Source: an uncultured Lachnospiraceae bacterium
Lineage (GTDB): Bacteria > Bacillota > Clostridia > Lachnospirales > Lachnospiraceae
Length of the DNA: 44,665 nucleotides
Assembly: GCA_947177445.1 (NCBI GenBank)
Contig: CAMWUL010000022.1
Span: 1-44,665, forward strand
Direction: 5' to 3'
Part shown: positions 1 through 7,962 of the stretch, piece after piece
Position numbering within the stretch: position 1 is the first letter of the stretch
How the letters are laid out: every line of letters begins with the position of its first letter
Notes under the pieces: generated by a model
Databases searched by the model: none
Seen by the model: only the letters and a program-made list of their open reading frames with translations
What the model was told of the DNA's origin: nothing
Program-made: the position numbers and the translations under genes

Positions 1-288
1 CACTGGGGGCTGCAGCTGATTTTTGACGAGTCCCAGAAGGAGGGAAATAATGAGATTTGGATTGATATTTATCCACTGACAAGGTTCCTGGCCAAGCATA
101 CCCAGGCGGCGGTGAAGGTGGAGGGGACGAAGGAGTGGGTACGGACGAACCAGATTGTGGACCCGGCGGTGGAAGAGTATGAGGTAGGGAATTCAGAGGA
201 GATGAAGACTCCAACAAAAGAGATTTTACCAGAAATGGATGAAAGATTGGAAAAGCAGCCAGAAATTTTAGAGAGTTCGGAATCATAA
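1..288 (+). CDS. C-terminal end of an unrecognised protein (partial at the left edge)
   Basis: Frame 1 is open from the first base to a TAA at 286-288 and gives 95 residues. The visible part starts HWGLQLIFDES, has a basic, beta-rich middle (WIDIYPLTRFLAKHTQAAVK), and ends in a Glu/Pro/Ser-rich tail (EEYEVGNSEEMKTPTKEIL) that looks disordered. The start and most of the protein lie outside the window. I do not recognise the family. It sits next to degraded mobile-element genes, so it may be accessory, but that is inferred from position only. Confidence 0.6.
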   Translation, partial: HWGLQLIFDESQKEGNNEIWIDIYPLTRFLAKHTQAAVKVEGTKEWVRTNQIVDPAVEEYEVGNSEEMKTPTKEILPEMDERLEKQPEILESSES

Positions 289-690
289 AAATCATTTCTG
301 TATATTATAAAAATGTAATTGCATTTTTGCGCAGTTATAAGGTAGAATGTAGTTAGAAAAGCTGTGAATCAGCGGTGGGTTGACACCTAAAATCTGATAT
401 GTTTTCCGAACGAAGGTGTTGGAGGTTGGCAGGCAACGGAAAAACCTGTTATTTTCCGGACATAGGTGCCGGAGGTTGGCAGACAACGGAAAAATCAACC
501 ATGGAAAGGGAATGTTTGGTGCTGCGGCATTGACATTCCCTTTTCAAAATATTGAAATTAGTAAAAAGGATAGTGGGATGGACAAAAGAAGGGCAATTCA
601 GATTATGGCGAAGTCCGCCGCATTATATCACTTAAATCTTGAAGATCAAAAGATTCTTTTTCTTTAGTTTCACTGATTCAGGGTATATTA
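289..690. other. Intergenic stretch without a convincing gene
   Basis: Apart from the 50-bp tandem repeat this stretch holds only short frames. A weak promoter-like pair, TTGCAT about 18 nt before TAGAAT, lies near 318-347. The frame ending at 667 (tail SAALYHLNLEDQKILFL) has no recognisable domain and could be a remnant. Nothing else is supported. Confidence 0.4.
402..501. repeat. Two tandem copies of a 50-bp repeat, each bounded by TTTTCCG...CGGAAAA
   Basis: Unit 1 runs 402-451 and unit 2 runs 452-501. Both begin TTTTCCG, share the core GGAGGTTGGCAG and CAACGGAAAAA, and differ at only a few positions. Within each unit TTTTCCG near the start can pair with CGGAAAA about 35 nt later, so each copy could form a stem-loop. 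No convincing gene overlaps it; the short frames here only translate the repeat. Confidence 0.8.
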
Positions 691-1208
691 ATCTTGGAGC
701 AACAATTGATGGAATCGTCCGAAGGGACAGATATGAGCTGCCGCCGGAAAGCATTCGTTAGGCAATCATTAATTCTGTGTGTCATCGGTGCTATCTGGAC
801 CATTCCTGTGTACAGATTGCAATATATGATAATAGAGTAGAGATAACATCTTCCGGCATGCTTTATGGTGGATTGACCATGGAGCATGCGATAGCAGGAC
901 GTTCAAAAATCCGTAATGTCTGCATTGCAGAGGTCTTCAGCAGAATGGGGATTATCGAACAGTGGGGAACAGGTATTCAGAGAACGATTCAAGGCTGCAG
1001 GGAATATGGTGTCCAGGAGCCGGAGGTTATTGATATGGGGGATGCTTTTCGGGTAAACTTTTATCGTTTCGGCGTGGAGACTGGCACAGAAGAAGAGGCA
1101 ATTGTAGTTTTGACCGCTTTGTCTGGCACAGAAAGAAAAATAGTGGAATATATACTTGAAGGAATAGGTTGTAAAGTAAATGGACGGAAAGTACATATCG
1201 TATATTAA
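691..1208 (+). pseudogene. Remnant of an AlbA_2/Schlafen-type ATP-binding protein (C-terminal part)
   Basis: The frame reads GATIDGIVRRDRYELPPESIR, meets a TAG at 759-761, then continues in the same frame AIINSVCHRCY, IAIYDNRVEITSSG, SKIRNVCIAEVFSRMG and IEQWGTGIQR. This is the hallmark order of the HATPase_c_4-like half of proteins with an N-terminal AlbA_2 putative DNA-binding domain, often annotated as transcriptional regulators or RecG-like helicases. The AlbA_2 half is missing, a stop interrupts the frame, and the tail after GDAFRVNFYRFG decays before the stop at 1206-1208. It is therefore called a pseudogene. A second, shorter remnant of the same motif lies near 5052-5093. Confidence 0.75.
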
Positions 1209-1379
1209 ACTCTTGGAGAGAGGCCAGGCAACGGGCTTCTCTTTTAAAGTATGACAGACGTATCGAATAGTCGCCAGAAAGCGCAAAGAATAACGGAAAA
1301 TTATATTGAAATTGTCTGGCACTTGCGAACCATAAGAAAATAATATAGAAAGAGGTCAATCCTTTGTGTGTGAGGGGGG

Positions 1380-1613
1380 AATACCTCACCAAGAATTCCA
1401 GCAGCTCCCCGCTGTCCGGCTTCGCCCTGTTTCCTGTGTTTTTTCCGTTGCGGACGATGTGGGTGCCGCCGCAGTAAGGGCATTCTGTGGCAGCAGATGT
1501 TTCTGAGGCCAGCATTCCAAGAGCCAGAGACAGAGACAGCAGCCTGTCAATGGCAGTACTGGTAAGATTTTTAATGCACTCTATCAGTTTGTTTACATTC
1601 TGGTCAATGATCA
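1380..1613 (-). pseudogene. Fragment of a zinc-ribbon transposase (IS1595-like)
   Basis: On the minus strand a frame running down from about 1613 contains NKLIECIKNLTSTAIDRLL, then SAATECPYCGGTHIVRNGK and NTGNRAK before losing similarity. The CPYCG...VRNGK...GNR pattern is typical of the N-terminal zinc ribbon of IS1595/ISL3-like transposases; normally a second CxxC pair follows, and it is absent here. A GGAGG lies just upstream on the minus strand near 1614-1622. There is no catalytic domain and no clear terminal inverted repeat, so this is an insertion-sequence relic. The exact family is uncertain. Confidence 0.5.
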
Positions 1614-1838
1614 GCCTCCGTTATAATTACTTTCATTCAGGCAATTACAACAGATATTGAGCCCTATAAAACGGACTCAAACGCTGTATCGACCCATTTT
1701 CAAACTAACACCTTTAAAAATTATAAATATGTGATTTCAGAAAAACACAAAGCATACCCTGTACGATTCAATAGACGCTGCCAAGAAAATGTATTAAGAT
1801 TTTTACATATAGGAAATCATCATGTTGGGAGGACACCT
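1614..1838. other. Intergenic leader before the AAA-ATPase gene
   Basis: An AT-rich stretch. The reading frame of the downstream gene extends upstream into it, but the extension has no ribosome site and no similarity to the family, so it is treated as noncoding. I see no clear promoter pair. Confidence 0.35.
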
Positions 1839-3536
1839 ATGGCAAGAATAGTTGGCATCGGACATCAGGATTTCGAGACAGTCATAACAAAAGGCATTTT
1901 TTATATAGATAAAACCGCTTTTATAAAAGAATGGTGGGAAAATGAGGATAGTGTGACGCTGATTGCACGGCCACGGCGCTTTGGCAAGACGCTGAACATG
2001 AGCATGGTGGAGAAGTTCTTCTCCATAGACTATGCTGGGAGAGGGGAACTGTTTGAAGGCCTTGCCATCTGGCAGGAGGAGGGTTACAGGCTTCTTCAGG
2101 GAACATACCCGGTCATCAGCCTTTCTTTTGCTAAAGTGAAAGCAGGCACGTTTTCCGATACCAGAAGACAGATCTGCCAGATAATCACTGAACTGTATAA
2201 TAAGCACGATTTTTTACTGGAGAGCGATTGTCTGAATGAAAAAGAAAAGGATGATTTCCACAAGATATCTGCAGATATGGAAAATTATCTGGCGGCAGGC
2301 TCCCTTAATGCCCTGTCGTGTTATCTGTTGCGCTATTATGGCAAAAAGGTCATTATTCTGCTGGATGAGTACGACACGCCCATGCAGGAGGCCTATGTGC
2401 ATGGCTGCTGTAATGAAATAGTGGAATTTATGCGCAATTTGTTCAATGCCACATTCAAGACGAATCCATACCTTGACCGGGCAATCATGACAGGCATTAC
2501 GAGAGTTAGCAAAGAATCCATATTTTCAGACCTGAACAATCTGACCGTAGTGACATCTACATCTGAACAATATGTGGATAGTTTTGGTTTTACGGAAAAA
2601 GAAGTGTTTGCAGCATTGGCTGAATATGGGATGGCGGACAGGCAGGAAGAAGTGAAGAAGTGGTATGATGGCTTTACCTTTGGAAAAAAGAGGGATATTT
2701 ATAATCCGTGGTCTATTTTAAATTATTTAAAGACAGGAAAATTAAGCACCTACTGGGCAAATACCAGCGCAAACAGCCTTGCAGGGAAGCTGATTCGAGA
2801 GGGCAGCCGGCAGGTAAAGCAGGACTTTGAAAGCCTGATGCAAGGTCAAAAGATCCGGATGGAGATAGACGAACAGATTGTATACAATCAGCTGAACTGG
2901 AAAAAGAATGCCATCTGGAGCCTTCTGCTGGCCAGTGGGTATCTGAAAGTGGAGGAGACAGAGTTTTTCGAGGAGACTGGGAGGTGTTATTACACTCTGG
3001 CGTTGACGAACAAGGAAGTTCGCTTCATGTTTGAAAACATGGTACGGGACTGGTTTGCGGAGGACGACAGCAGTTATAACGATTTTATCAGGGCGCTGCT
3101 GCTGGATGATATAAAGGCGATGAATGTCTATATGAACAGGGTGGCTCTGCAGAGTTTCAGTTATTTCGATGCCGGGAACAGGCCGTCCGGGGAGGAACCG
3201 GAACGTTTTTATCATGGGTTCGTGTTGGGGCTGATGGTGGAACTGGCGGACAGGTATGTGCTGACATCCAACCGGGAGAGCGGGTTCGGAAGGTATGATG
3301 TGATGCTGGAGCCCAGACAATATAAGGATGGGATCCTGGTGGAGGATGCAATTATTATCGAATTCAAGGCGCAGGATTCGGATGAGAAGAACCTTGCAGA
3401 TACTGTGACGGCTGCACTGAAGCAGATTGACCGCATGCAATACGCAGCATCCCTGGAGGCAAAGGGGATTCCTGCGGAGAGAATCAGGAAGTACGGGTTT
3501 GCCTTCCGGGGGAAGGAAGTGCTAATAGGAGCCTGA
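1839..3536 (+). CDS. AAA-ATPase-like / PD-(D/E)XK nuclease-like protein
   Basis: This 565-residue protein has the architecture of the widespread gut-bacterial AAA-ATPase_like plus DUF1703 family. An N-terminal ATPase domain carries a degenerate P-loop RPRRFGKT at 44-51 and a Walker B-type strand VIILLDEYD with D176-E177. The C-terminus has PD-(D/E)XK residues: D487 in GRYDVML, then E508 and K510 in IIIEFKAQ. The start ATG at 1839 is chosen because GGGAGGA precedes it by five bases and [12 protein letters not shown] is the usual family start; the open frame upstream is not. The biological role is not known. These genes are often amplified and found in accessory regions, and some links to mobile DNA or defence have been suggested. 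Here it is intact between decayed genes. Confidence 0.85.
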   Translation: MARIVGIGHQDFETVITKGIFYIDKTAFIKEWWENEDSVTLIARPRRFGKTLNMSMVEKFFSIDYAGRGELFEGLAIWQEEGYRLLQGTYPVISLSFAKVKAGTFSDTRRQICQIITELYNKHDFLLESDCLNEKEKDDFHKISADMENYLAAGSLNALSCYLLRYYGKKVIILLDEYDTPMQEAYVHGCCNEIVEFMRNLFNATFKTNPYLDRAIMTGITRVSKESIFSDLNNLTVVTSTSEQYVDSFGFTEKEVFAALAEYGMADRQEEVKKWYDGFTFGKKRDIYNPWSILNYLKTGKLSTYWANTSANSLAGKLIREGSRQVKQDFESLMQGQKIRMEIDEQIVYNQLNWKKNAIWSLLLASGYLKVEETEFFEETGRCYYTLALTNKEVRFMFENMVRDWFAEDDSSYNDFIRALLLDDIKAMNVYMNRVALQSFSYFDAGNRPSGEEPERFYHGFVLGLMVELADRYVLTSNRESGFGRYDVMLEPRQYKDGILVEDAIIIEFKAQDSDEKNLADTVTAALKQIDRMQYAASLEAKGIPAERIRKYGFAFRGKEVLIGA

Positions 3537-3955
3537 GGGAGAATAATCAATTGGAAGGACAGGAAGTGAAATAATAGTCAAAATAATCTATATAGCTTGT
3601 GGACCATAGACAAGATTCACGGTGGCACGCCGGGAATACTGTTCAGTTTAGCTTTCATCCTCATACACAACACGGACCATGAGCCTGGCTAAGCGCAAAT
3701 GTGATTGTAATAATCCAGCGCAGTGCGGAAACATTCCTGAGGCGATCCTTCCCAGCCGAAAGCTATTTGATGCCAAGCTTTGTCAAATCTCATAATACAC
3801 CAGTAATAGGGATTTTGAAAATTATCATGTTTATGCTCTGTCAGAGATATTTTAATGGTATATTCGGATTTCATTTACAAATGTCCTCACGTAGGATATA
3901 ATAAGACATGGTTCTTTTATAGGGTTATTATATACTGGATGCTGGGAGAATATGC
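3537..3955. other. Intergenic stretch holding one possible small minus-strand gene
   Basis: Apart from the 61-residue minus-strand frame I see no domain, strong promoter or terminator here. The sequence between 3560 and 3690 contains degenerate coding-like fragments on the minus strand. Confidence 0.3.
3689..3874 (-). CDS. Small conserved-looking hypothetical protein (61 aa)
   Basis: The minus-strand frame encodes MKSEYTIKISLTEHKHDN, then NPYYWCIMRFDKAW and SPQECFRTALDYYNHICA. The ordered aromatic-rich sequence with a WHQIAFGW segment looks like a genuine small folded protein rather than noise. After its TAG, another frame reads ARLMVRVVYEDES, as if a longer gene had been frameshifted. No ribosome site is obvious upstream. 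Function unknown; it could be a gene or a relic of one. Confidence 0.45.
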   Translation of the reverse strand: MKSEYTIKISLTEHKHDNFQNPYYWCIMRFDKAWHQIAFGWEGSPQECFRTALDYYNHICA

Positions 3956-4237
3956 ATGTTTGATGATAAAGAGAAAGAAGATTTAAAGAAACTGATTCAA
4001 ACCGGAAAAAGAAATGGGGGCAGGCTCAGCTCTATGTTTCTTTCCAATTATTTCGTGGGATTTCCGTCTGAAAAACAGACGGAGGAAAACTATAATATTT
4101 TTAAGAGAATTAATACTGGAGGGCTGGAATTGACATCACAGGAAATCCGACATGCTTTGTACCAGGGACCTGCCACAAAACTTTGCAAAAAATTAGCAAA
4201 ATGCAAGGAATTTCAGATTAGAGCAGTGGCGAAATGA
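3956..4237 (+). pseudogene. Fragment of a DUF262 (GmrS-like) protein
   Basis: The frame contains FKRINTGGLELTSQEIRHAL and then YQGPATKLCKKLAK. This matches the DUF262 signature, the ParB/Srx-like nucleotide-hydrolysing fold of GmrSD-type DNA-modification-dependent restriction proteins and relatives. Family members are usually 350-600 residues. Only about 93 remain, with the conserved N-terminal motifs missing and the frame ending in RAVAK. I read it as a truncated relic. If functional it would belong to restriction or anti-phage systems, consistent with the SIR2 gene 1.1 kb downstream. Confidence 0.6.
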
Positions 4238-4250
4238 TTCAGCTGTAGAT

Positions 4251-4589
4251 GTGGAAAACAAAAGAAGGTTCCGAACACTTTTGAATAAATCAGTTGTTTA
4301 TAATTCTGAAGAATACGAAAAAGAGCAGGAATGGAATTTCAGAGCCGAGTTTCAGCATAAGGAATATGTCTCCAAGGGATGTCTTTTGGCATTTGAGTCG
4401 GATGGCGTGGCGGTCAGCTTTTTGAGTAACGAACATTGGAAAAAATCTGAAATTGAAGGAACTTATACCGAACTTGTGGAAGATGGTGAGCTGAGAGAAA
4501 GCAAGGTTAAGATTCCAAATGTGTCTTTTGATGAGAATGTTAGAATATTTCTGAACTGGTATGAACATAAAAAAGGTTTCCCAACTTAG
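4251..4589 (+). CDS. Hypothetical protein (112 aa), possibly a remnant
   Basis: Reading from GTG at 4251 gives VENKRRFRTLLNKSVVYN, then EKEQEWNFRAEFQHKEYVS and a beta-rich C-terminal half ending WYEHKKGFPT. The frame is open further upstream (LEQWRNDSAVDVENK) without an ATG or a ribosome site, so the N-terminus may be lost or fused to the DUF262 fragment by frameshift. I do not recognise the family. The stop TAG at 4587-4589 overlaps the GTG of the next frame by one base, suggesting translational coupling of a two-gene unit. Confidence 0.45.
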   Translation: MENKRRFRTLLNKSVVYNSEEYEKEQEWNFRAEFQHKEYVSKGCLLAFESDGVAVSFLSNEHWKKSEIEGTYTELVEDGELRESKVKIPNVSFDENVRIFLNWYEHKKGFPT

Positions 4590-4936
4590 TGTTTTGCGAA
4601 AACGCAGTTCAAGGATGCCGTAAGAATGTAGGAATATCTGAGGCTGGGCAGGTGTACCGGCGTCTTTTGGAACTACAGCGCGCGGCGGAGAAAATAGAGG
4701 AGAAATTTGATAAAAATTTCTTGACAAATGCGACCCCGGAATCGAGAGTTACTTTAGATAGATTTGCCGAGGAGCATACCTTTCTGCTTCCTGAGGGAGA
4801 TACACAGTTATTTTCCTGGCATGTCAGATACACCGGAGGATATGCAGGCAGGATATTTTTTCAGCCAATTCGTGGGAAGAAAATCATTTATATAGGGCAC
4901 ATAGGTCATAAGCTGCCGTCAGTTCGATATCATTAA
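4589..4936 (+). CDS. Hypothetical protein (115 aa)
   Basis: The frame begins at GTG 4589, overlapping the stop of the preceding gene. An amphipathic helical stretch (QVYRRLLELQRAAEKIEEKF) is followed by a compact C-terminus: HTFLLPEGDTQLFSWHVRY, GRIFFQPIRGKKIIYIG, HIGHKLPSVRYH. That end looks like a real small domain, repeated F/W-H-R-G positions in a beta-sheet. No family is recognised. Pairing with the upstream 112-residue frame inside a degraded defence-like region could suggest a toxin/antitoxin or accessory defence pair, but this is inference from position only. Confidence 0.45.
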   Translation: MFCENAVQGCRKNVGISEAGQVYRRLLELQRAAEKIEEKFDKNFLTNATPESRVTLDRFAEEHTFLLPEGDTQLFSWHVRYTGGYAGRIFFQPIRGKKIIYIGHIGHKLPSVRYH

Positions 4937-5051
4937 TACCCCAATAATTCCTTTGCTGCAGCCATATTGAAATCTTTATAAAAGACAATGCCCTTATAAC
5001 AAGGGCGTTACGCTGGCACAGAAAATACTTCTATGCTGAGCGTGATAATAT

Positions 5052-5093
5052 AGTAATGTATGCTATGCATTGCAGAGGTTTTCAGCCGAATGG
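5052..5093 (+). pseudogene. Second, very short AlbA_2/ATP-binding remnant
   Basis: The segment TTGCAGAGGTTTTCAGCCG is nearly the same as the coding sequence for CIAEVFSRM at about 918-947 in the first AlbA_2-type remnant. It has a small insertion that breaks the frame. It sits just upstream of the SIR2 gene and runs in-frame into it (LCIAEVFSRMAHIISARG), which explains the false N-terminal extension of that gene. Confidence 0.5.
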
Positions 5094-5122
5094 CACACAT
5101 TATTAGCGCGAGAGGAATACAA

Positions 5123-7069
5123 ATGATGCGGAATCTTATTTTAACAAAAGACCCTTTGACGTCGTTGTCTGTGGATCCTGCCAGGACGATTTTCTGGGTG
5201 GGAGCCGGAATCGGGGCGGATGCCCCTTGTAATCTTCCATTGGGCAACACGCTGACAGACGCATTTCTATATGCCACGCTTGGCGATCAAGCGGAAAATT
5301 TTATCCTGTATTGGAACAATTATATTCCTGCTATCCGTGACTGCATAAAAGGCGGCGAATGGTCTGTGCCTTCCGCTCAAACGCAATATACCATTGAAGA
5401 TGTACGATTGGGCAAAGCATGGGATCGGCCGCGGCTGGAGTTTATTATCGGTGAGCTCAATAAGCTGGATCAGGAGTTTCAAGGAATTACTTATGAAAAT
5501 CCAAAGATTGAGGAGCGTTATCATCGTCAATGCAGCATAGAATCTTTGGCCCACTTTGCAGAGGCAGAGCCCAATCTGCTTCATTATCGACTTGCAGACT
5601 TTGCAAAAGCCGGTGCCACTATCGTCACAGCAAATTTTGATACCTGCATAGAAAGAGCTTTGGGTGTGGACGTTAAAAATGTCCGGCCCACTGTCCATGA
5701 CGGCGTAAAAGGGATAGAAACTGACGCCGGCTTCATTTACCATTTTCATGGTGTAGCTACGGATGATGATATACAAAACAGTCTTGGAGCCACTGTAAAC
5801 AATATTTCAAAAAAACTGCCTGATGAATTCACTGCCAAGTTGACAAAAGCTTTTGAAGATGGCTGCAACATCGTATTTATCGGCTATAGCGGCTTGGATT
5901 TTTTTGATGTGCAGCCCTTTTTTGACAGCTTGAAGCCGGAGGCTTATTCCGGAAAAGCCATATATTTACATTATTGTGCAAACGACCTTGCCTGTGAAAA
6001 TGCACTGAAAGCTGCTAAACGTTATGAATACCTGTTGTCCCCTTTCAGAGAAAGATTGATTACATATGGCCTGGCAGCAGATTTTTTTGACATACTGGAG
6101 AAAAACAGTGGGATTACCGGCAGCATAGACGCTTCTGCCATTTCAAAGGTTCCCGGCAGGGCATTCAGTGATACACAACAACAGCTGCGCAGCTTTGCCG
6201 GCTGTAAGAATAAAAGTGATGCGGAAATCTTCTACTTTTTAAATATGTTTCGGCTGACATCTCAGCTGAATATCAACCCTGTAAATTTCTATACGGACTG
6301 GAGTCAGCGGATCAAAAATATTTACGAAGAGTGGAAGAATGATAAGAATATGCTTTCGCAGATGTTTGATCCCAAATACGAAATAACCGATTGTATCATC
6401 GACGATATCCGCTATAATAACTGGGAAAGCAAAGATCCGATTTATCTTTCTGTAGTCAACGATATTCGCCCGCGGATCAATACATGGAACGTGGATCATC
6501 GAACCGCTCTTACCGACCACATGAGTTGGAAAAGACGGAGCGCCTCAAGGGAACAGATTGACGAATTTGTGGAAAAGACATGTAAAATTTTACAGCGCGG
6601 CGCGTATACAACAATTACCCAAAAGGAACAGGACATAGAACGCGATACCGTTCATTATCTGTGCGGCTGGCAGATGAAAAAGGTGTATGCAGTATGGGCA
6701 ATTCCTATTGTAAGATATGCAATGTATCCGAAGCTGAGGTATTTAAAGGAAAAAATAGAGCAGCTGACTGCATATCCCTTTCATTATTTTAGGTACAGGA
6801 CCTATTATCTCAGCCTTTGCAGGCAGCTGGGAGCAATTAAAGCCATGCTCGGCGAAAAGCCGGAGGCTAACGGATTTTATGGAAATATTCAGCAGGAATG
6901 GAATATTTGTATGGAAACGCCGAATCTGTATGACGCGCGAATGGTGGTAAGGGCACGGATGCTGCAATTTTGGATTATGATCTGCAAGCTGAAAATAAAA
7001 AACATAAAAAAATATAAGACCCTTCGGGTAATTTACAGAGAGCTGGACAGGATGAGAGAAGACCACTGA
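5123..7069 (+). CDS. SIR2-like domain protein, candidate anti-phage NADase
   Basis: A 648-residue protein with an N-terminal SIR2-type NAD-binding fold: FWVGAGIGADAPCNLPLG around G27-A28-G29, TANFD with N171 and D173, HFHG with candidate catalytic H209, and FIGYSGLD with S256 and D259. SIR2 domains in bacterial defence proteins (ThsA, DSR and relatives) hydrolyse NAD to stop growth of infected cells. The remaining roughly 370 residues are helical and unrecognised; they may form a sensor. The start ATG at 5123 follows AGAGGA and avoids the upstream gene relic. No TIR, HerA or Argonaute partner is visible, so it may act alone. The surrounding relics suggest an eroded defence or mobile island. 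Catalytic activity is inferred, not shown. Confidence 0.8.
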   Translation: MMRNLILTKDPLTSLSVDPARTIFWVGAGIGADAPCNLPLGNTLTDAFLYATLGDQAENFILYWNNYIPAIRDCIKGGEWSVPSAQTQYTIEDVRLGKAWDRPRLEFIIGELNKLDQEFQGITYENPKIEERYHRQCSIESLAHFAEAEPNLLHYRLADFAKAGATIVTANFDTCIERALGVDVKNVRPTVHDGVKGIETDAGFIYHFHGVATDDDIQNSLGATVNNISKKLPDEFTAKLTKAFEDGCNIVFIGYSGLDFFDVQPFFDSLKPEAYSGKAIYLHYCANDLACENALKAAKRYEYLLSPFRERLITYGLAADFFDILEKNSGITGSIDASAISKVPGRAFSDTQQQLRSFAGCKNKSDAEIFYFLNMFRLTSQLNINPVNFYTDWSQRIKNIYEEWKNDKNMLSQMFDPKYEITDCIIDDIRYNNWESKDPIYLSVVNDIRPRINTWNVDHRTALTDHMSWKRRSASREQIDEFVEKTCKILQRGAYTTITQKEQDIERDTVHYLCGWQMKKVYAVWAIPIVRYAMYPKLRYLKEKIEQLTAYPFHYFRYRTYYLSLCRQLGAIKAMLGEKPEANGFYGNIQQEWNICMETPNLYDARMVVRARMLQFWIMICKLKIKNIKKYKTLRVIYRELDRMREDH

Positions 7070-7082
7070 AAAGCTTGACAAA

Positions 7083-7126
7083 GCTGCACCGGCATGAACC
7101 TCTCACGTGCAGCCGGCTTATTTTTT
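7083..7126 (+). terminator. Rho-independent terminator after the SIR2 gene
   Basis: GCTGCAC (7083-7089) pairs with GTGCAGC (7107-7113). The sequence then runs CGGCTTATTTTTT, giving a T-rich tail. It lies 14 bases after the SIR2 stop and overlaps the end of the convergent TetR gene. Confidence 0.6.
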
Positions 7127-7732
7127 GGCATAGGCAGCGATCAGGTCAAGGAATGCTTTTTGAGCCTCCGGGTTCTGCTCCATCCGGAAAAAATGTATTG
7201 TTATATTATAATAGCTTTCAAAGAGTAATGAGGAATAATTTTCGGGTTCTATATCATGCTCCAAATAATAGACAAAAAAGTCAAGGAAATTTCCTGACAT
7301 CAAATAGGCCTCAAGCTCAGTAAGCTGCGAGGAGCTTCTGCGGAAATAATCGGCAAAGAGGATGCGGAACTGCTTCAGAATATCCACATGCTCTGTTTTG
7401 GTGTGAAATAATATGCACAGTACCTGTCGGTTTTTTAGAAAATAGGACCCCATGATCTGATCAATCTGCTTCAGATTAATGCCGTCATGTGTCCGTACAT
7501 TATTTACCAGATCTGTAAGTTCGGTCACATATTTTTTCTGAAGATTTTCAAGAATCGCGTATTTATCCGGAAAATGCTGATAGAATGTGGAGCGGTTAAT
7601 CATTGCTTCTGTGATAATATCCTGAATCGTAATCTTTTCAAAGGGCTTTTCCAATAAAATGCGGAGAAATGCCTCTGTGATATCGCGGTCTGTGCGTTCA
7701 AACTGTAATTTGCGTTTCATTTTCAATGTCAT
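7118..7732 (-). CDS. TetR/AcrR-family transcriptional regulator
   Basis: About 204 residues, normal for TetR. The N-terminal helix-turn-helix is visible: ITEAFLRILLEKPFEKITI, then IITEAMINRSTFYQHFPDKY, the typical recognition helix ending in YQHFPDK. The C-terminal two thirds are helical and poorly conserved, as expected for the ligand-binding domain. The start is uncertain: AGAAAGG lies only one base before ATG 7732, whereas an in-frame TTG at 7726 has a 7-nt spacing and an ATG follows at 7720. The gene is divergent from the esterase, which is the likeliest target along with its own promoter. Confidence 0.85.
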   Translation of the reverse strand: MTLKMKRKLQFERTDRDITEAFLRILLEKPFEKITIQDIITEAMINRSTFYQHFPDKYAILENLQKKYVTELTDLVNNVRTHDGINLKQIDQIMGSYFLKNRQVLCILFHTKTEHVDILKQFRILFADYFRRSSSQLTELEAYLMSGNFLDFFVYYLEHDIEPENYSSLLFESYYNITIHFFRMEQNPEAQKAFLDLIAAYAKK

Positions 7733-7799
7733 ACCTTTCTGTATATCTGAGCGGCGCAGATGTTAAATCCAACACTGTGTTTGATTATAAAATATTTTT

Positions 7800-7844
7800 T
7801 TGGAAATGTCCATTGAAAGGATATTTATTTGGAACTGTCTGTTG
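7800..7844. promoter_or_regulatory. Direct repeat in the TetR-esterase intergenic region
   Basis: TTGGAAATGTCCATTG (7800-7815) and TTGGAACTGTCTGTTG (7829-7844) match at 13 of 16 positions and are 29 bp apart, about three helical turns. The second copy leads directly into a weak promoter candidate: TTGTGA at 7842, 17 nt, TATCCT at 7865. It is a candidate regulator site; which protein binds is unknown. Confidence 0.4.
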
Positions 7845-7895
7845 TGAAAAAAGGAAATTGGCACTATCCTGAATTTATAAAGGAAGCGCGAAGTA

Positions 7896-7919
7896 GCACT
7901 TACTTTGTAACCATAGTGC
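7896..7919. promoter_or_regulatory. Imperfect palindrome, candidate operator for the esterase
   Basis: GCACT (7896-7900) and AGTGC (7915-7919) flank TACTTTGTAACCAT, giving a 24-bp site of a size suited to a TetR or MarR/HxlR dimer. It lies 44 bp before the esterase start, downstream of the promoter candidate, where binding would repress. Confidence 0.4.
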
Positions 7920-7962
7920 GGCATAAGCCCGTGAAATTCAATAGCGCAGGGAGGAAGAGCCA

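Noticed and set aside
402..501. Possible CRISPR repeats
   Set aside because: The two 50-bp units are directly adjacent with no unique spacers and there are no cas genes.
5060..5122. Longer N-terminus for the SIR2 protein
   Set aside because: The extension translates a relic of another gene (CIAEVFSRM) and lacks a ribosome site.
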